Shown here piece by piece: positions 7,013-15,543 of a DNA stretch of 64,000 nt. The stretch covers positions 124,001 through 188,000 of the forward strand of contig CADASL010000001.1 in the NCBI GenBank assembly GCA_902790595.1. The letters run 5' to 3'. The position numbers and the translations under genes were made by a program. The stretch comes from an uncultured Bacteroidales bacterium. GTDB lineage: Bacteria; Bacteroidota; Bacteroidia; Bacteroidales; SZUA-534. Position 1 is the first letter of the stretch. Each line of letters opens with the position of its first letter. The notes beneath the pieces are model-generated. The model saw nothing but the letters and a program-made list of their open reading frames with translations. It did no database searches and was not told where the DNA came from.

Positions 7013-9643
7013 TCATTTCACTTCAAAATCAATCGATTTCAAATCTTTGTCGAGCGACGAGCAGCCATACAGAATCTGATATTTGCCTGCGCGTGTCGAG
7101 AGTTCGTCAATCGAAGCGTCGTAGTATTCAAACGATTCGCCGTTGAGCGTGATAGTAGCCGTAGCAGTCTGTCCTGCAGCGATTTGCAGTTTTTGGAATC
7201 CTTTGAGCGATTTGATTGGCGCCTCGGGATAATCCAGAGCCTTCACGTAAACCTGAACAATTTCAGCACCGTCGCGTTTGCCAGTGTTGGTAACAGGAAC
7301 GGTGATTGTAACCGAGCCGTTCTTGTCCATCTCAGTGGCCGACAGTTTGCCCTCGCCGTACTCAAAAGTGGTGTACGACAGACCGTAGCCAAAGGCGTAG
7401 AGCGGCGTGCCAGTGAAGTATTTATAGGTGCGGTTCGCCATACTGTAGTCAAGGAAGTCGGGCAGGTCGTTGTTCGAAGCGTAGAACGTTACAGGCAGTT
7501 TGCCCGACGGGTTGAAGTCGCCGAAGAGCACATCGGCCAGAGCCTTTGCGCCGCCCTGACCTGCGTACCAGGCCTGAATGAGTCCGTCAATTTGGTCCTC
7601 AATGCTTGCGAACGCAATGCACGAGCCCGAGCAGTTGACATAGACAACAGGCTTGCCAGTCTCGTGCATAGCCTTAATCAGACGTTGCTGAACAGCAGGC
7701 AGTTCAATGTCGGCCTTGTCGCCGCCTTCGCCCTCAAGTTGTGCCGAAATACCGCCGATAACAATGATTGCGTCAACATCGGCAGCCATCTTCTTTTCCT
7801 CGACAAAATCGGCGTATTTGCGCTCGCAGAAGTCGGCGCGAAGCATTGCAAACGGGCCAGAGCCGCGCTTGTACTCAATGCTGATATTGTAGGTCTGACC
7901 AGCCTTCACGTCGAATGTCTTGTACTCAACGCCACGGCGGCCAAAGCCGAAGCCGAATCCACCGCGACCCATTCCAGGTTTGGCGTCTTCAACAACCTTG
8001 CCGTTCACTTTGAACACATATCCGTTGTCCGACGAAATGGTGTAACTCATCGGGCCGCTGAATGTGGCTTTGTAAGTGCCTGTGATTCTGACAGAAAGGC
8101 TGTCGGTGCGAATGCCTTCGGCAAATCCGTAAGCGCCGAAAGTGCTGAAATTCAATGTGGTGTAATCGCCAGTAACGTCAGGATTGCCCTTCATCTCGCT
8201 GTTGTTCCAGAACTCAACTTTCACGCCCTTGCCGTCGTTGAAATCGGGCAGGTGATAGAATGTGTTGTATTCGTCGGTGAGTTGGCAACCTTTTGAGTAT
8301 TTGACATTTGCGTTAGGCAGTGCGTTCTTGATACCTTCCAGAAGCGAGTGTGTGTGCTCTTTGGTTGGCGAGCCGCCGTAGTTGCCTTCGAGCAGTTTGG
8401 CGTCGTCAGCGTTCGGGCCAACAACCAGCACGCTCTTAATATCTTTCGAGAGTGGCAGAATGCCGTTGTTCTTCAGCAGAACCATCGACTCGCGTGCGGC
8501 CTGAACAGCCAGAGCGTCGTTCGACTCGCTGCTGATAACATCCTCGCCCAGATTGGCCCACGGCAGCATTTCAGCAGGGTCGAACATACCAAGTTCGAAG
8601 CGGCCGCGCAGTGTCTTGCGCAGGTGCTCGTCGAGTTCGGCTTCGGTAATCTTGCCTTCTTTAAGTGCCTCTGTCAGAACCATAAACACTTTGCCGCACT
8701 CAAGGTCGGTGCCGTTCAGAACAGCGTCAACCGAAGCCGACAGCGGACCGTCGTGTGTGCCGTGTTGGTTCTTGTTGTAGAAGTTGTTGATAGCGTCGCA
8801 GTCGGTCAAAACAATGGCGTCGTAGCCCCATTTGTCGCGCAGAATGTTCTGCAGCAGACGGTCGCTAGCGCAGCACGGAACGCCCTCGTAGCGGTTGTAG
8901 GCGCACATAAACTCACGCACGTTGGCGTCGGTCACAAGTTTCTTGAAGGCGGGAAGATAGGTTTCCCACAGGTCGCGCATCGACACGCGTGCGTCGTACG
9001 AGTGGCGCAACGGCTCGGGACCGCTATGCACGGCGTAGTGTTTCGCGCAAGCGTGAGTCTTGAAGTAGTGCTTGTCGTTGCCCTGCATTCCCAACACGGT
9101 CTGAACGCCCAGAACACTAGTCAGATACGGGTCCTCGCCGCAGGTTTCCTGACCACGTCCCCAGCGCGGGTCGCGGAAAATGTTCACGTTGGGGCACCAG
9201 AAGGTCAACTCGGGGTTGCCAGGGTAGTAGGTGACGCCCATCGGCACGTTGAAGAGCGACGAATCGCTGTGGTTGGTACGGTTCCAGTTGGCGCGCGCCT
9301 CGTCCGAAACGGTCGAGAAGACGTTGTAGAACAGTTCGGGGCTGAACGAAGCCGCCATACCGATAGGCTGCGGATAAACCGTGTAGCCGTCCTGCCGCAC
9401 GCCGTGGCAAGCCTCGCTCCACCAGTTGTACGACGGGATTCCCAGTCGGTCAATCGATATGGATTTGTTCATCATCAAGCCCACTTTCTCCTCGGGTGTG
9501 AGAAGTGAGATAAGGTTCTCAACCCGCTTGTTGATAGAGAGTTTCGGGTTTTGGAACGGATATTCGTATTTCTGCCCGCAGGATACGAATGTGACCGCAA
9601 CGGCGGCCAGTGCTAATGGTTTGAAAAATCTGCTCATTTGCAT
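7013..9643 (-). CDS. Glycoside hydrolase family 3 beta-xylosidase/beta-glucosidase lipoprotein with PA14 insert
   Basis: An exo-acting glycosidase of 876 residues that releases terminal sugars from oligosaccharides at the outer membrane or in the periplasm. A lipobox ends at C22 (AVTFVSC). The GH3 N-domain shows DPRWGRGQETCGEDP (158-172), KHYAVHSGPEP (201-211) and the nucleophile segment GYDAIVLTDCDA with D281. The GH3 C-domain contains LLKNNGILPL and VVGPNADD, and is interrupted around residues 460-610 by a PA14-like module. The protein ends with a fibronectin-type III-like domain. The LECG and CHGVRQDG segments resemble xylosidase-type members. A Gly/Phe-rich loop (GMGRGGFGFGFGRRG) sits in the PA14 insert. 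ATG at 9641-9643 is 3 bases after the upstream stop; ATG at 9635-9637 is an alternative. It is co-transcribed with the DUF1573 gene and the esterase. Confidence 0.9.
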   Translation of the reverse strand: MQMSRFFKPLALAAVAVTFVSCGQKYEYPFQNPKLSINKRVENLISLLTPEEKVGLMMNKSISIDRLGIPSYNWWSEACHGVRQDGYTVYPQPIGMAASFSPELFYNVFSTVSDEARANWNRTNHSDSSLFNVPMGVTYYPGNPELTFWCPNVNIFRDPRWGRGQETCGEDPYLTSVLGVQTVLGMQGNDKHYFKTHACAKHYAVHSGPEPLRHSYDARVSMRDLWETYLPAFKKLVTDANVREFMCAYNRYEGVPCCASDRLLQNILRDKWGYDAIVLTDCDAINNFYNKNQHGTHDGPLSASVDAVLNGTDLECGKVFMVLTEALKEGKITEAELDEHLRKTLRGRFELGMFDPAEMLPWANLGEDVISSESNDALAVQAARESMVLLKNNGILPLSKDIKSVLVVGPNADDAKLLEGNYGGSPTKEHTHSLLEGIKNALPNANVKYSKGCQLTDEYNTFYHLPDFNDGKGVKVEFWNNSEMKGNPDVTGDYTTLNFSTFGAYGFAEGIRTDSLSVRITGTYKATFSGPMSYTISSDNGYVFKVNGKVVEDAKPGMGRGGFGFGFGRRGVEYKTFDVKAGQTYNISIEYKRGSGPFAMLRADFCERKYADFVEEKKMAADVDAIIVIGGISAQLEGEGGDKADIELPAVQQRLIKAMHETGKPVVYVNCSGSCIAFASIEDQIDGLIQAWYAGQGGAKALADVLFGDFNPSGKLPVTFYASNNDLPDFLDYSMANRTYKYFTGTPLYAFGYGLSYTTFEYGEGKLSATEMDKNGSVTITVPVTNTGKRDGAEIVQVYVKALDYPEAPIKSLKGFQKLQIAAGQTATATITLNGESFEYYDASIDELSTRAGKYQILYGCSSLDKDLKSIDFEVK

Positions 9644-9646
9644 TTC

Positions 9647-10696
9647 CTAATTATTATTGTTACTGAAAATTAATTCCTTAAATGGTCGCTGTGGGTCGTT
9701 GGTGAAGATTTTCACGCTGAATTTTCCGCCCTGTTCGGTTTCGGCTTTCACGTCGATTTTCCGCCCAGGCTTCACCACCGTTCCGCCGCCAATGTTCACC
9801 CGCACGCCGTCGGGTTTCTCCACGGCGTGAATCACAAGGTCGGCTTTCCCGTTGTTAGTCAGGCTGATAGTTCCCGACAATGTGCTCGACAGCCAGCCGC
9901 TTTCAAGTTTCCCTTCCGACGGATAGGTGGTCATCTGCGGTGCGGCCGCGCTCTCGTCAGTTTTCGCCAGACAAATGGCCGAAACAGCTACAGGCACTCG
10001 CGCCTTCTGTCCGTTGACAATCAGCCATATAGTATCGTTAAAAGTGCGGAAAAGCGATTTGTCGTCGGGCATTGTGTAGGTGATTGTTATGGCCGATTCG
10101 CGTCCAGCCTCAAGTCTGTAGGGCGCCACGGCGCGCAGTTCGGGTGTTGGTGTGGTCTGAACCTCAAGGTTCATCTCTCGGTCCGACGCGTTGGCTATAA
10201 ACACTTGTTTTTGAGCCATTTTGCCTTGATAGACGTAGCCGAAAGGCAGCGTGTTCTTGTTGGCGTAGAGCATATCGGCGAGCGTGTAGAAGTAGCGTTC
10301 CTGAATGCTGCGGTCGGCGGGTACCACGTTGGCTTTGGTTGAGAGCGTGCCCAGGCTGCGGCCGTCGGCGGCCATAATCTCAATGGTGCGGTAAGTGTCG
10401 CCCACCGCACCCGACGGCGAGTAGGTGACAACCACATCGGTCATCTTGCCAGGCTCAACAGGCGTGCTCACAAAGTCGGCGTTTATGCACGAGCAGCCAG
10501 GAATGGCGCGCGAAATGGCAACGCTCTTATCGGAATTGTTGAGCAGGTGAAACACGTGGCTCACAGGTCCGTCGGCCTCGCTAATGGTGCCGAAATCGTG
10601 CTCGTAGGTGTCGAAAACGGGCATAGCGGCATTGTTCTGCGCGTTGGCGCAAAAAATGGCAATCGAGGCATAAATCGAAATAATCAGTTTTCTCAA
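9647..10696 (-). CDS. DUF1573-domain secreted protein, TTG start
   Basis: A 349-residue exported protein. Residues 1-19 (MRKLIISIYASIAIFCANA) form a clean Sec signal peptide, which requires initiation at the TTG at 10694-10696: an in-frame stop lies just upstream and no ATG precedes the signal. Residues 27-115 match DUF1573 (YEHDFGTISEADGPVSHVF, then PGCSCINADF and a PGK segment), an immunoglobulin-like fold common in Bacteroidetes envelopes. A second beta-rich domain follows. It heads the operon that continues with GH3 (3-base gap) and the esterase. A carbohydrate-related scaffold or binding role is only suggested by context. Confidence 0.8.
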   Translation of the reverse strand: MRKLIISIYASIAIFCANAQNNAAMPVFDTYEHDFGTISEADGPVSHVFHLLNNSDKSVAISRAIPGCSCINADFVSTPVEPGKMTDVVVTYSPSGAVGDTYRTIEIMAADGRSLGTLSTKANVVPADRSIQERYFYTLADMLYANKNTLPFGYVYQGKMAQKQVFIANASDREMNLEVQTTPTPELRAVAPYRLEAGRESAITITYTMPDDKSLFRTFNDTIWLIVNGQKARVPVAVSAICLAKTDESAAAPQMTTYPSEGKLESGWLSSTLSGTISLTNNGKADLVIHAVEKPDGVRVNIGGGTVVKPGRKIDVKAETEQGGKFSVKIFTNDPQRPFKELIFSNNNN

Positions 10697-10715
10697 AGTT
10701 GCTTAAGAGTTTGTC

Positions 10716-10723
10716 CAAATTTA
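10716..10723 (-). promoter_or_regulatory. Candidate minus-7 box for the DUF1573-GH3-esterase operon
   Basis: TAAATTTG on the minus strand fits TAnnTTTG and lies about 20 bases before the TTG start. No good minus-33 element is visible. Confidence 0.4.
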
Positions 10724-10842
10724 GGCATTTCTTCCATATGGTGTATTGCCATTGTATAGTAAGTTATGGGTGATTGGTCGATAAAAATGGGGAGAAGTTG
10801 GAGCGGGGAGCGTCGGCAGATTCTTTGTACCCGTCCACAAAC

Positions 10843-10879
10843 AAAAAAAATCCCCGCAGCAACCGCCACGGGGATTTTC
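10843..10879 (-). terminator. Terminator after the TPR gene
   Basis: AATCCCCG / CGGGGATT stem with T-rich tails on both strands; it ends the purU-TPR unit on the minus strand. Confidence 0.75.
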
Positions 10880-10896
10880 ATTTCTTCAATCAATTC

Positions 10897-11595
10897 TTAT
10901 TTCAGAGCGTCAAGTTCCGCTTTGATTTTCTCGGCATCTTCCGGACGGTCGAGTGCGGTGTAGATGTTCGACAGAATCTTCAGAGCGTTCTTGTTCTTGC
11001 TGTCGTATTTGTAAGCCTTCTCAATGAGCGGGAGGGCCTTCTCAAACTCAGCTTTCGATTTGTCGAGTTCGGCGTTGTAAGCGTCCGGGTCGGTCTGGCT
11101 CATACCGCTGTCGTTGGCGGCTTTCTTGATGTTGTTGCCCTCTTTGTAGAAAGCGTTGCCTTTCTGAACGTAGAGGTTTGCCATCAGTTTGTTCAATGCT
11201 TTGTCGTTCGGATATTTTGCCAAACCTTCCTCAAGGGTTTTCTCATACATATCGTTGTCTTTCTTTGCCTTGTATGTTTCGGCAAGGTTCTGGTAAGGTT
11301 TTGCTTCCTTCACGTTAAGTTCGATGGCCTTTTTCAGATAGGTGATGGCCTCGTCGTGTAGGTTGGCCTTGTGAGCGCAGTAGCCGGCGTTGTAGATGGT
11401 TTCCGGAGCAATCTCTTTTGCCTTGCCTTGTTTTTCGTACAAGGTGAAAGCTTTCTGATAGTTCTCAAAAGCGCCTTTGTAGTCTTTAATCTGAACAGCG
11501 GCGTTGCCCTTGTTGATTAAATCTTCAGGTGCCTCGGTTTGCGCATTCAGGTTGAATGCCAGTGCAATTAATGCTAAAGTGAGTAAACGTTTCAT
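10897..11595 (-). CDS. Secreted TPR-repeat protein
   Basis: A 232-residue protein with a Sec signal peptide (MKRLLTLALIALAFNLNA) followed by tetratricopeptide repeats, for example GNAAVQIKDYKGAFENYQKA, YNAGYCAHKANLHDEAITYL and YQNLAETYKAKKDNDMYEKT, and a final repeat AYKYDSKNKNALKILSNIYTAL. TPRs form helical scaffolds for protein contacts; the partner is unknown. It starts 31 bases after the purU stop on the same strand and is followed by a terminator, so the two are likely co-transcribed. The DEAI and AIELN motifs are typical TPR consensus positions. Confidence 0.85.
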   Translation of the reverse strand: MKRLLTLALIALAFNLNAQTEAPEDLINKGNAAVQIKDYKGAFENYQKAFTLYEKQGKAKEIAPETIYNAGYCAHKANLHDEAITYLKKAIELNVKEAKPYQNLAETYKAKKDNDMYEKTLEEGLAKYPNDKALNKLMANLYVQKGNAFYKEGNNIKKAANDSGMSQTDPDAYNAELDKSKAEFEKALPLIEKAYKYDSKNKNALKILSNIYTALDRPEDAEKIKAELDALK

Positions 11596-11626
11596 TTTTT
11601 TATTTTTTAGTTATTAGTGGTTATAG

Positions 11627-12493
11627 TTATGAAAATACTATTGTCTTGTTGTTGTATACCAAAGTTTTACGTTGTATGTGCAGATTTATTGCCCGAGAAA
11701 GTACAATTTTTTCCAAATCACGGCCTTTCAGCACAAGGTCGTCAACCGTGTCGCGGTGGGTGATGCGGGTAACGTCCTGCTCAATAATCGGTCCTTCGTC
11801 GAGGTCGGTTGTAACGTAGTGCGATGTGGCGCCGATAATCTTCACACCGCGCTTGTAGGCTGCGTGATAGGGTTTCGCGCCAGTGAAAGCGGGTAGGAAA
11901 GAGTGGTGGATGTTGATAATCTTGTTCGGATACTTGCTGATGAATTCTGGCGAGATTATCTGCATATATCGCGCCAGTACAACAAACGTAATGTTGTATT
12001 TATCAAGCAGTTCCAATTCTTTGGCTTCCTGCGCTTCCTTGTTGTCTTTGGTGATGGGGAAGCAGTAGAATGGTATTCCGAACTGCTCAACCACCGAGCG
12101 CAAATCTTCGTGATTGCTGATTACGAGCGGAATCTCAACATTCCATTCGCGGCCCTGGTAGCGCGCCAGAATATCGAACAGGCAGTGGTCCATCTTCGAA
12201 ACAAACAGCGCCATACGCGGCTTGTCTTCAGAGAAATAAACCTTGAACTGCATATTGTAGGCCGATGCAATCAGCGTCTGGAAATAGTCTTGAATCTTGT
12301 CTTTCGGAATGGCAAATTCGGCCAAATCCCACATAATGCGCATAAAGAACTGGCCTTCTTCGTGGTCAACGTGCTGGTCGAGAGCCAGAATGTTGCCCCG
12401 ATTGTTCTGTATAAATTCCGTAACTTTTGCCACAATGCCTATCTGGTCATCGCAGTGCATAAGAATTGTGGCAGTGTTAACTGTTTTATTCAT
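11627..12493 (-). CDS. purU: Formyltetrahydrofolate deformylase
   Basis: Hydrolyses 10-formyltetrahydrofolate to formate and tetrahydrofolate, balancing one-carbon pools and supplying formate. The 288-residue protein has an N-terminal ACT domain (about 8-90, beginning TATILMHCDDQIGIVAKVTE) and a formyl-transferase domain with NIHHSFLPAF (catalytic Asn and His) and TSHYVTTDLDEGPIIEQD carrying the catalytic Asp. Length and order are normal for PurU. The ATG at 12491-12493 fits the family start. A TPR protein follows on the same strand. Confidence 0.93.
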   Translation of the reverse strand: MNKTVNTATILMHCDDQIGIVAKVTEFIQNNRGNILALDQHVDHEEGQFFMRIMWDLAEFAIPKDKIQDYFQTLIASAYNMQFKVYFSEDKPRMALFVSKMDHCLFDILARYQGREWNVEIPLVISNHEDLRSVVEQFGIPFYCFPITKDNKEAQEAKELELLDKYNITFVVLARYMQIISPEFISKYPNKIINIHHSFLPAFTGAKPYHAAYKRGVKIIGATSHYVTTDLDEGPIIEQDVTRITHRDTVDDLVLKGRDLEKIVLSRAINLHIQRKTLVYNNKTIVFS

Positions 12494-12516
12494 TATATCC
12501 TTTTTTCAAGTGCGAC

Positions 12517-12524
12517 CAAAAATA
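12517..12524 (-). promoter_or_regulatory. Candidate minus-7 box for purU
   Basis: TATTTTTG (TAnnTTTG) on the minus strand, 24 bases before the purU ATG. A TTTG lies only 11 bases further upstream, too close for a normal minus-33 element. Confidence 0.4.
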
Positions 12525-12566
12525 TAAAAATCGACCAAATGCGAACATTTTTATTTATTGTTTGCA

Positions 12567-12604
12567 GAAAAATGCCCATCAAAGGTTGGAAATCATTGAT
12601 GGGC
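12567..12604 (-). terminator. Terminator after the DUF1015 gene
   Basis: GCCCATCAA and TTGATGGGC form a 9-bp stem followed by ATTTTTC on the minus strand; it separates DUF1015 from the purU promoter. Confidence 0.7.
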
Positions 12605-12631
12605 AATCAGGTACGCATTTGTTCCGATGTG

Positions 12632-13879
12632 TTACAACTCGTGAATCACCAGTCCAGAGCGCAGTTTCGGCTCGAACCAGGTGGTTTTGGGCGGCATAAT
12701 ATTGCCCGAATCGGCAATGTCGATGAGTTGTTTCATCGAGACAGGGTAGAGTGCGAAGGCGCATTTCATCTCGCCGCTGTCAACTCGGCGTTTCAGTTCG
12801 CCCAGACCGCGAATGCCGCCCACAAACTCAACGCGGGTGGTAGTGCGAAGGTCTTTCACGCCCAGAATCTCATCCAAAACGTGGTTTGAGAGAATGGTAA
12901 CGTCAAGAACACCAATCGGGTCATTATCGTTGTAAGTACCTGGCTTTGAATTCAGTTTGTACCAGTTGCCCGACATATAAAGGCTGAACTCGTGCAACTG
13001 TGCAGGCTTGTAGATGTCGGCACCCATCTTGGTGACAGTGAAGCATTTTTCCAACTCTTTCAAGAAAGCGTCCTCGCTCAAACCGTTCAAGTCTTTGCAA
13101 ACGCGGTTGTAGTCGATGATATTCAACTGGTTGTCAGGGAAATGAACAGCCATAAAGAAGTTATATTCCTCTTTGCCCGTGTGGTTCGGGTTCTGGCTTT
13201 TCTTCTCAAGACCGATGCGAGCTGCGGCTGCCGTACGGTGGTGACCGTCAGCAACATAGCAGTAAGGCACCTTAGTGGCGAAAAGTTCCTCAATACGTTT
13301 GTTGGTCTCGGGCGAGTTAATCGGCCAGAAGGTGTGTCCGAATCCGTCCTCGGCCACAAAATCGTAGTCGGGTTTCTGATTCTTGACAATGTCGGCAACA
13401 ATGGCATCAATCTCAGGCACAGCCTTATACGAGAAGAAAACAGGCTCAATGTTGGCGTTCAGGTAGCGAGTCAGCACCATACGGTCTTCCTCTTTGTCGG
13501 GGCGGGTGAGTTCGTGCTTCTTGATGATGCCCGTGTTATAATCCTCACACGACGCGGCGCCCACAATGCCGTACTGCGTGCGGCCGTTCATTGTTTGCGC
13601 GTAGATGTAGAACTTCGGCTCGGCATCTTGTACCAGCCAGCCTTTCTGCTTGAACATCTTGTAGTTATCGACAGCCTTGTTGTAAACGGTGGCCGAGTGA
13701 ATGTCGGTGCCAGCGGGGCAGTCAATTTCGGCGCGTGTGACGTGCAGCAGGCTCTCGGGCTTGCCAGCGGCCATTTTTGCAGCCTCTTCGGTGTTCATCA
13801 CATCGTAGGGCAGGCACGCCAGTTTCTCAATTATCGCTTTCGGCGGACGAACGCCTTTGAATGGTTTTACTGTTGCCAT
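12632..13879 (-). CDS. DUF1015 family protein, possible ParB/Srx-fold kinase related to serine metabolism
   Basis: A 415-residue cytoplasmic protein matching DUF1015 (COG4198). It opens with VKPFKGVRPPK and LACLPYDVMN, and has an ELTRPDKEEDR segment, YDFVAEDGFGHTFWPI and the signature VPYCYVADGHHRTAAAARIG. The ADGHHR motif resembles the G-x-H-R phosphate-binding motif of the ParB/sulfiredoxin superfamily, which includes the free serine kinase SerK; that relationship is my inference. In Bacteroidetes this family is, from memory, commonly next to serC and serA, and here those genes lie about 1.7 kb upstream on the same strand, separated by one plus-strand gene. It has its own terminator. The biochemical function is not established. 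Confidence 0.85.
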   Translation of the reverse strand: MATVKPFKGVRPPKAIIEKLACLPYDVMNTEEAAKMAAGKPESLLHVTRAEIDCPAGTDIHSATVYNKAVDNYKMFKQKGWLVQDAEPKFYIYAQTMNGRTQYGIVGAASCEDYNTGIIKKHELTRPDKEEDRMVLTRYLNANIEPVFFSYKAVPEIDAIVADIVKNQKPDYDFVAEDGFGHTFWPINSPETNKRIEELFATKVPYCYVADGHHRTAAAARIGLEKKSQNPNHTGKEEYNFFMAVHFPDNQLNIIDYNRVCKDLNGLSEDAFLKELEKCFTVTKMGADIYKPAQLHEFSLYMSGNWYKLNSKPGTYNDNDPIGVLDVTILSNHVLDEILGVKDLRTTTRVEFVGGIRGLGELKRRVDSGEMKCAFALYPVSMKQLIDIADSGNIMPPKTTWFEPKLRSGLVIHEL

Positions 13880-14019
13880 TTTCTATTGTTTATTTTGTTG
13901 ATTTACAATTGTGTTGTTGTCCGAAATGTTTCTCGGTTCAGCGTGCGAATGTATAAAAATTTGAATAAAGTGTAATGTCGATTTCTCGCACAGATGACAC
14001 TCGATTACACAGATTTCTT

Positions 14020-14027
14020 TATATTTG
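14020..14027 (+). promoter_or_regulatory. Candidate minus-7 box for the beta-propeller-like gene
   Basis: TATATTTG (TAnnTTTG) lies 53 bases before the ATG at 14081; this supports the later start over the open upstream frame. Confidence 0.4.
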
Positions 14028-14080
14028 TCAATCACAAGCGATTTTTGAAAAACCAATTCATAAACTATAAAACTAAAATT

Positions 14081-15262
14081 ATGAAAATCAAATCATTATT
14101 CATTGTTGTCTGCGCCGTAGTGTTGACATTCAACAGCGGAGCAACTGAAAAAAACCGAGTAAAACTGCCAGGAATAGTTGATGGCAAATTGTTTGCGGCT
14201 AATATTGAATCTATTTCGGTGATGAATCTTCAAATGGATGATGACTGGGTGTTTTCCAATGATTTGGAAATCAACATTGCCAATAACTATATCTATTTCT
14301 TCGAGGGAGGACAAACTCGCCTGATAAGTTTTGACTCCAAAACAGGAGGCAAACTATCGTCGCGTACAATCAAAGGACGCGGCCCTGGCGAAATAAACGG
14401 TTTGAATTCAATGTTTTGCTTTGGCGACACATTGTGTATTCAAGATACGTGGAATAGGGTTTTATGCTATGACCGAAATTGTAAATTTTTGAGCATACTG
14501 CACGAATTTGAGGCAAAAGGACTTAAACAACATATTCTTAGGCTGAATAACGGGAAGTACGCACAGATTTGGCTCACGAGGCTTCCTTCCGACACAGAAC
14601 AATCTGCTATAATACTGACAGACAAATCGTTTAAAACCATATCCACACATTTCGAAACGCCCAAAGACAACGTATATATATATCCAGCGGATGGTAAGCC
14701 TTACATTGCCAATAACGATACCATACGTTTCTTTTTCCCTTGCGACAACCATCTTTACTCGCTTTGCGGCAATACCGAGCAATGCACAGAACTAGCGCTT
14801 CCGAATCCGTTAACGCCCCAAATAATCATCAAGATGATTAAAAGCACAGGCCAAATTGAAAAAATGTATGATTATGACGGATTTTTCGGTGGATTAGGCG
14901 AGTCGGGGCGTTTTTTGTTTTTCAAATATCAAATGGGAAAGAACAACTATATATCAATGTTCGACAAACACACCAACAGTGCAGTGTCGATTAAGAGCGA
15001 TGATGACGATAATCTTGTTAACAATATCATAAGGCATTCGGTTGTTTCGATAACTGACGGAAAATTCATTTACGCACTCTGCAGAAATAGCGATTTGGCA
15101 AAATATTTGGAAGGCCACGATGCCAAACTCAATGCCTGCCTAAAGCAAACCCAAGCCGAATATCGAGCCTTTTTGGAGCGCAACGCTAATTACATTAAAG
15201 GGTTGGAACCAGAGGAACGTGAAGTGGCAAATGTGCTGCTGAAAATCAAGTTGAAGGATTAG
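14081..15262 (+). CDS. Secreted 6-bladed beta-propeller-like protein (BF3164-type)
   Basis: A 393-residue exported protein; the ATG at 14081 gives a Sec signal peptide (MKIKSLFIVVCAVVLTFNSGA). The frame is open 29 codons further upstream, but that stretch has no signal and contains the probable promoter. The mature part has repeated beta-strand blocks such as NYIYFFEGGQTRLISFDSKT, GRGPGEINGL and GDTLCIQDTWNRVLCYD. The GRGPGE motif is characteristic of Bacteroidetes 6-bladed beta-propeller proteins. The C-terminus is helical and charged. Its function is unknown. It lies alone on the plus strand between serA and DUF1015, both on the minus strand, and its base composition looks lower in GC than theirs, which suggests a later insertion. 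Confidence 0.72.
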   Translation: MKIKSLFIVVCAVVLTFNSGATEKNRVKLPGIVDGKLFAANIESISVMNLQMDDDWVFSNDLEINIANNYIYFFEGGQTRLISFDSKTGGKLSSRTIKGRGPGEINGLNSMFCFGDTLCIQDTWNRVLCYDRNCKFLSILHEFEAKGLKQHILRLNNGKYAQIWLTRLPSDTEQSAIILTDKSFKTISTHFETPKDNVYIYPADGKPYIANNDTIRFFFPCDNHLYSLCGNTEQCTELALPNPLTPQIIIKMIKSTGQIEKMYDYDGFFGGLGESGRFLFFKYQMGKNNYISMFDKHTNSAVSIKSDDDDNLVNNIIRHSVVSITDGKFIYALCRNSDLAKYLEGHDAKLNACLKQTQAEYRAFLERNANYIKGLEPEEREVANVLLKIKLKD

Positions 15263-15299
15263 TTTTTGAAATTCAATTTTTTTTTTGCATATTTGCATT

Positions 15300-15400
15300 G
15301 GAGATTTCAAATCCACCAGGGTCTTAACGCATTGACGGGGGCTATAGCCGCTGTGTACCAAGTGCCGATTGTTGAAATACTTTCGGGGCGAAAGAATAAA
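15300..15400. other. Intergenic block of repeat-like appearance
   Basis: Between the beta-propeller-like gene and serA, a block near 15318-15395 (containing GGGGGCTATAGCCGC and ACTTTCGGGGCGAAAG) differs in composition from its AT-rich flanks. It codes for nothing I recognise and may be a dispersed extragenic element. A weak hairpin follows. Confidence 0.3.
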
Positions 15401-15433
15401 AAGGGGTTCTGTTAAAGGAATCCCTTATTTTAT
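15397..15433 (+). terminator. Possible terminator after the beta-propeller-like gene
   Basis: AAGGGGTTC and GAATCCCTT form a 9-bp stem (one wobble) followed by ATTTTAT. Confidence 0.45.
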
Positions 15434-15491
15434 ATTGAGTTTTGTATTATTTCCGTGTTTTCTGTGCGTTCCGTGGTAATCAACCACCAAC

Positions 15492-15523
15492 AAAAAAGGC
15501 CACTCAAACGAGCAGCCTTTTTT
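15492..15523 (-). terminator. Terminator after serA
   Basis: AAAAAAGGC / GCCTTTTTT stem with an inner CTC/GAG pairing; symmetric A/T runs allow use from both strands. It lies 21 bases past the serA stop. Confidence 0.7.
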
Positions 15524-15543
15524 CTGTATCGGTTTGTAACGAA

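Noticed and set aside
6974..9508. Plus-strand frames of 440 and 386 codons opposite the GH3 gene
   Set aside because: Antisense shadows caused by biased third positions; the minus strand carries a full GH3 enzyme with its catalytic residues.
10693..10893. Minus-strand frame of 66 codons upstream of the DUF1573 gene
   Set aside because: It covers a terminator and the promoter box of the operon and has no family features.
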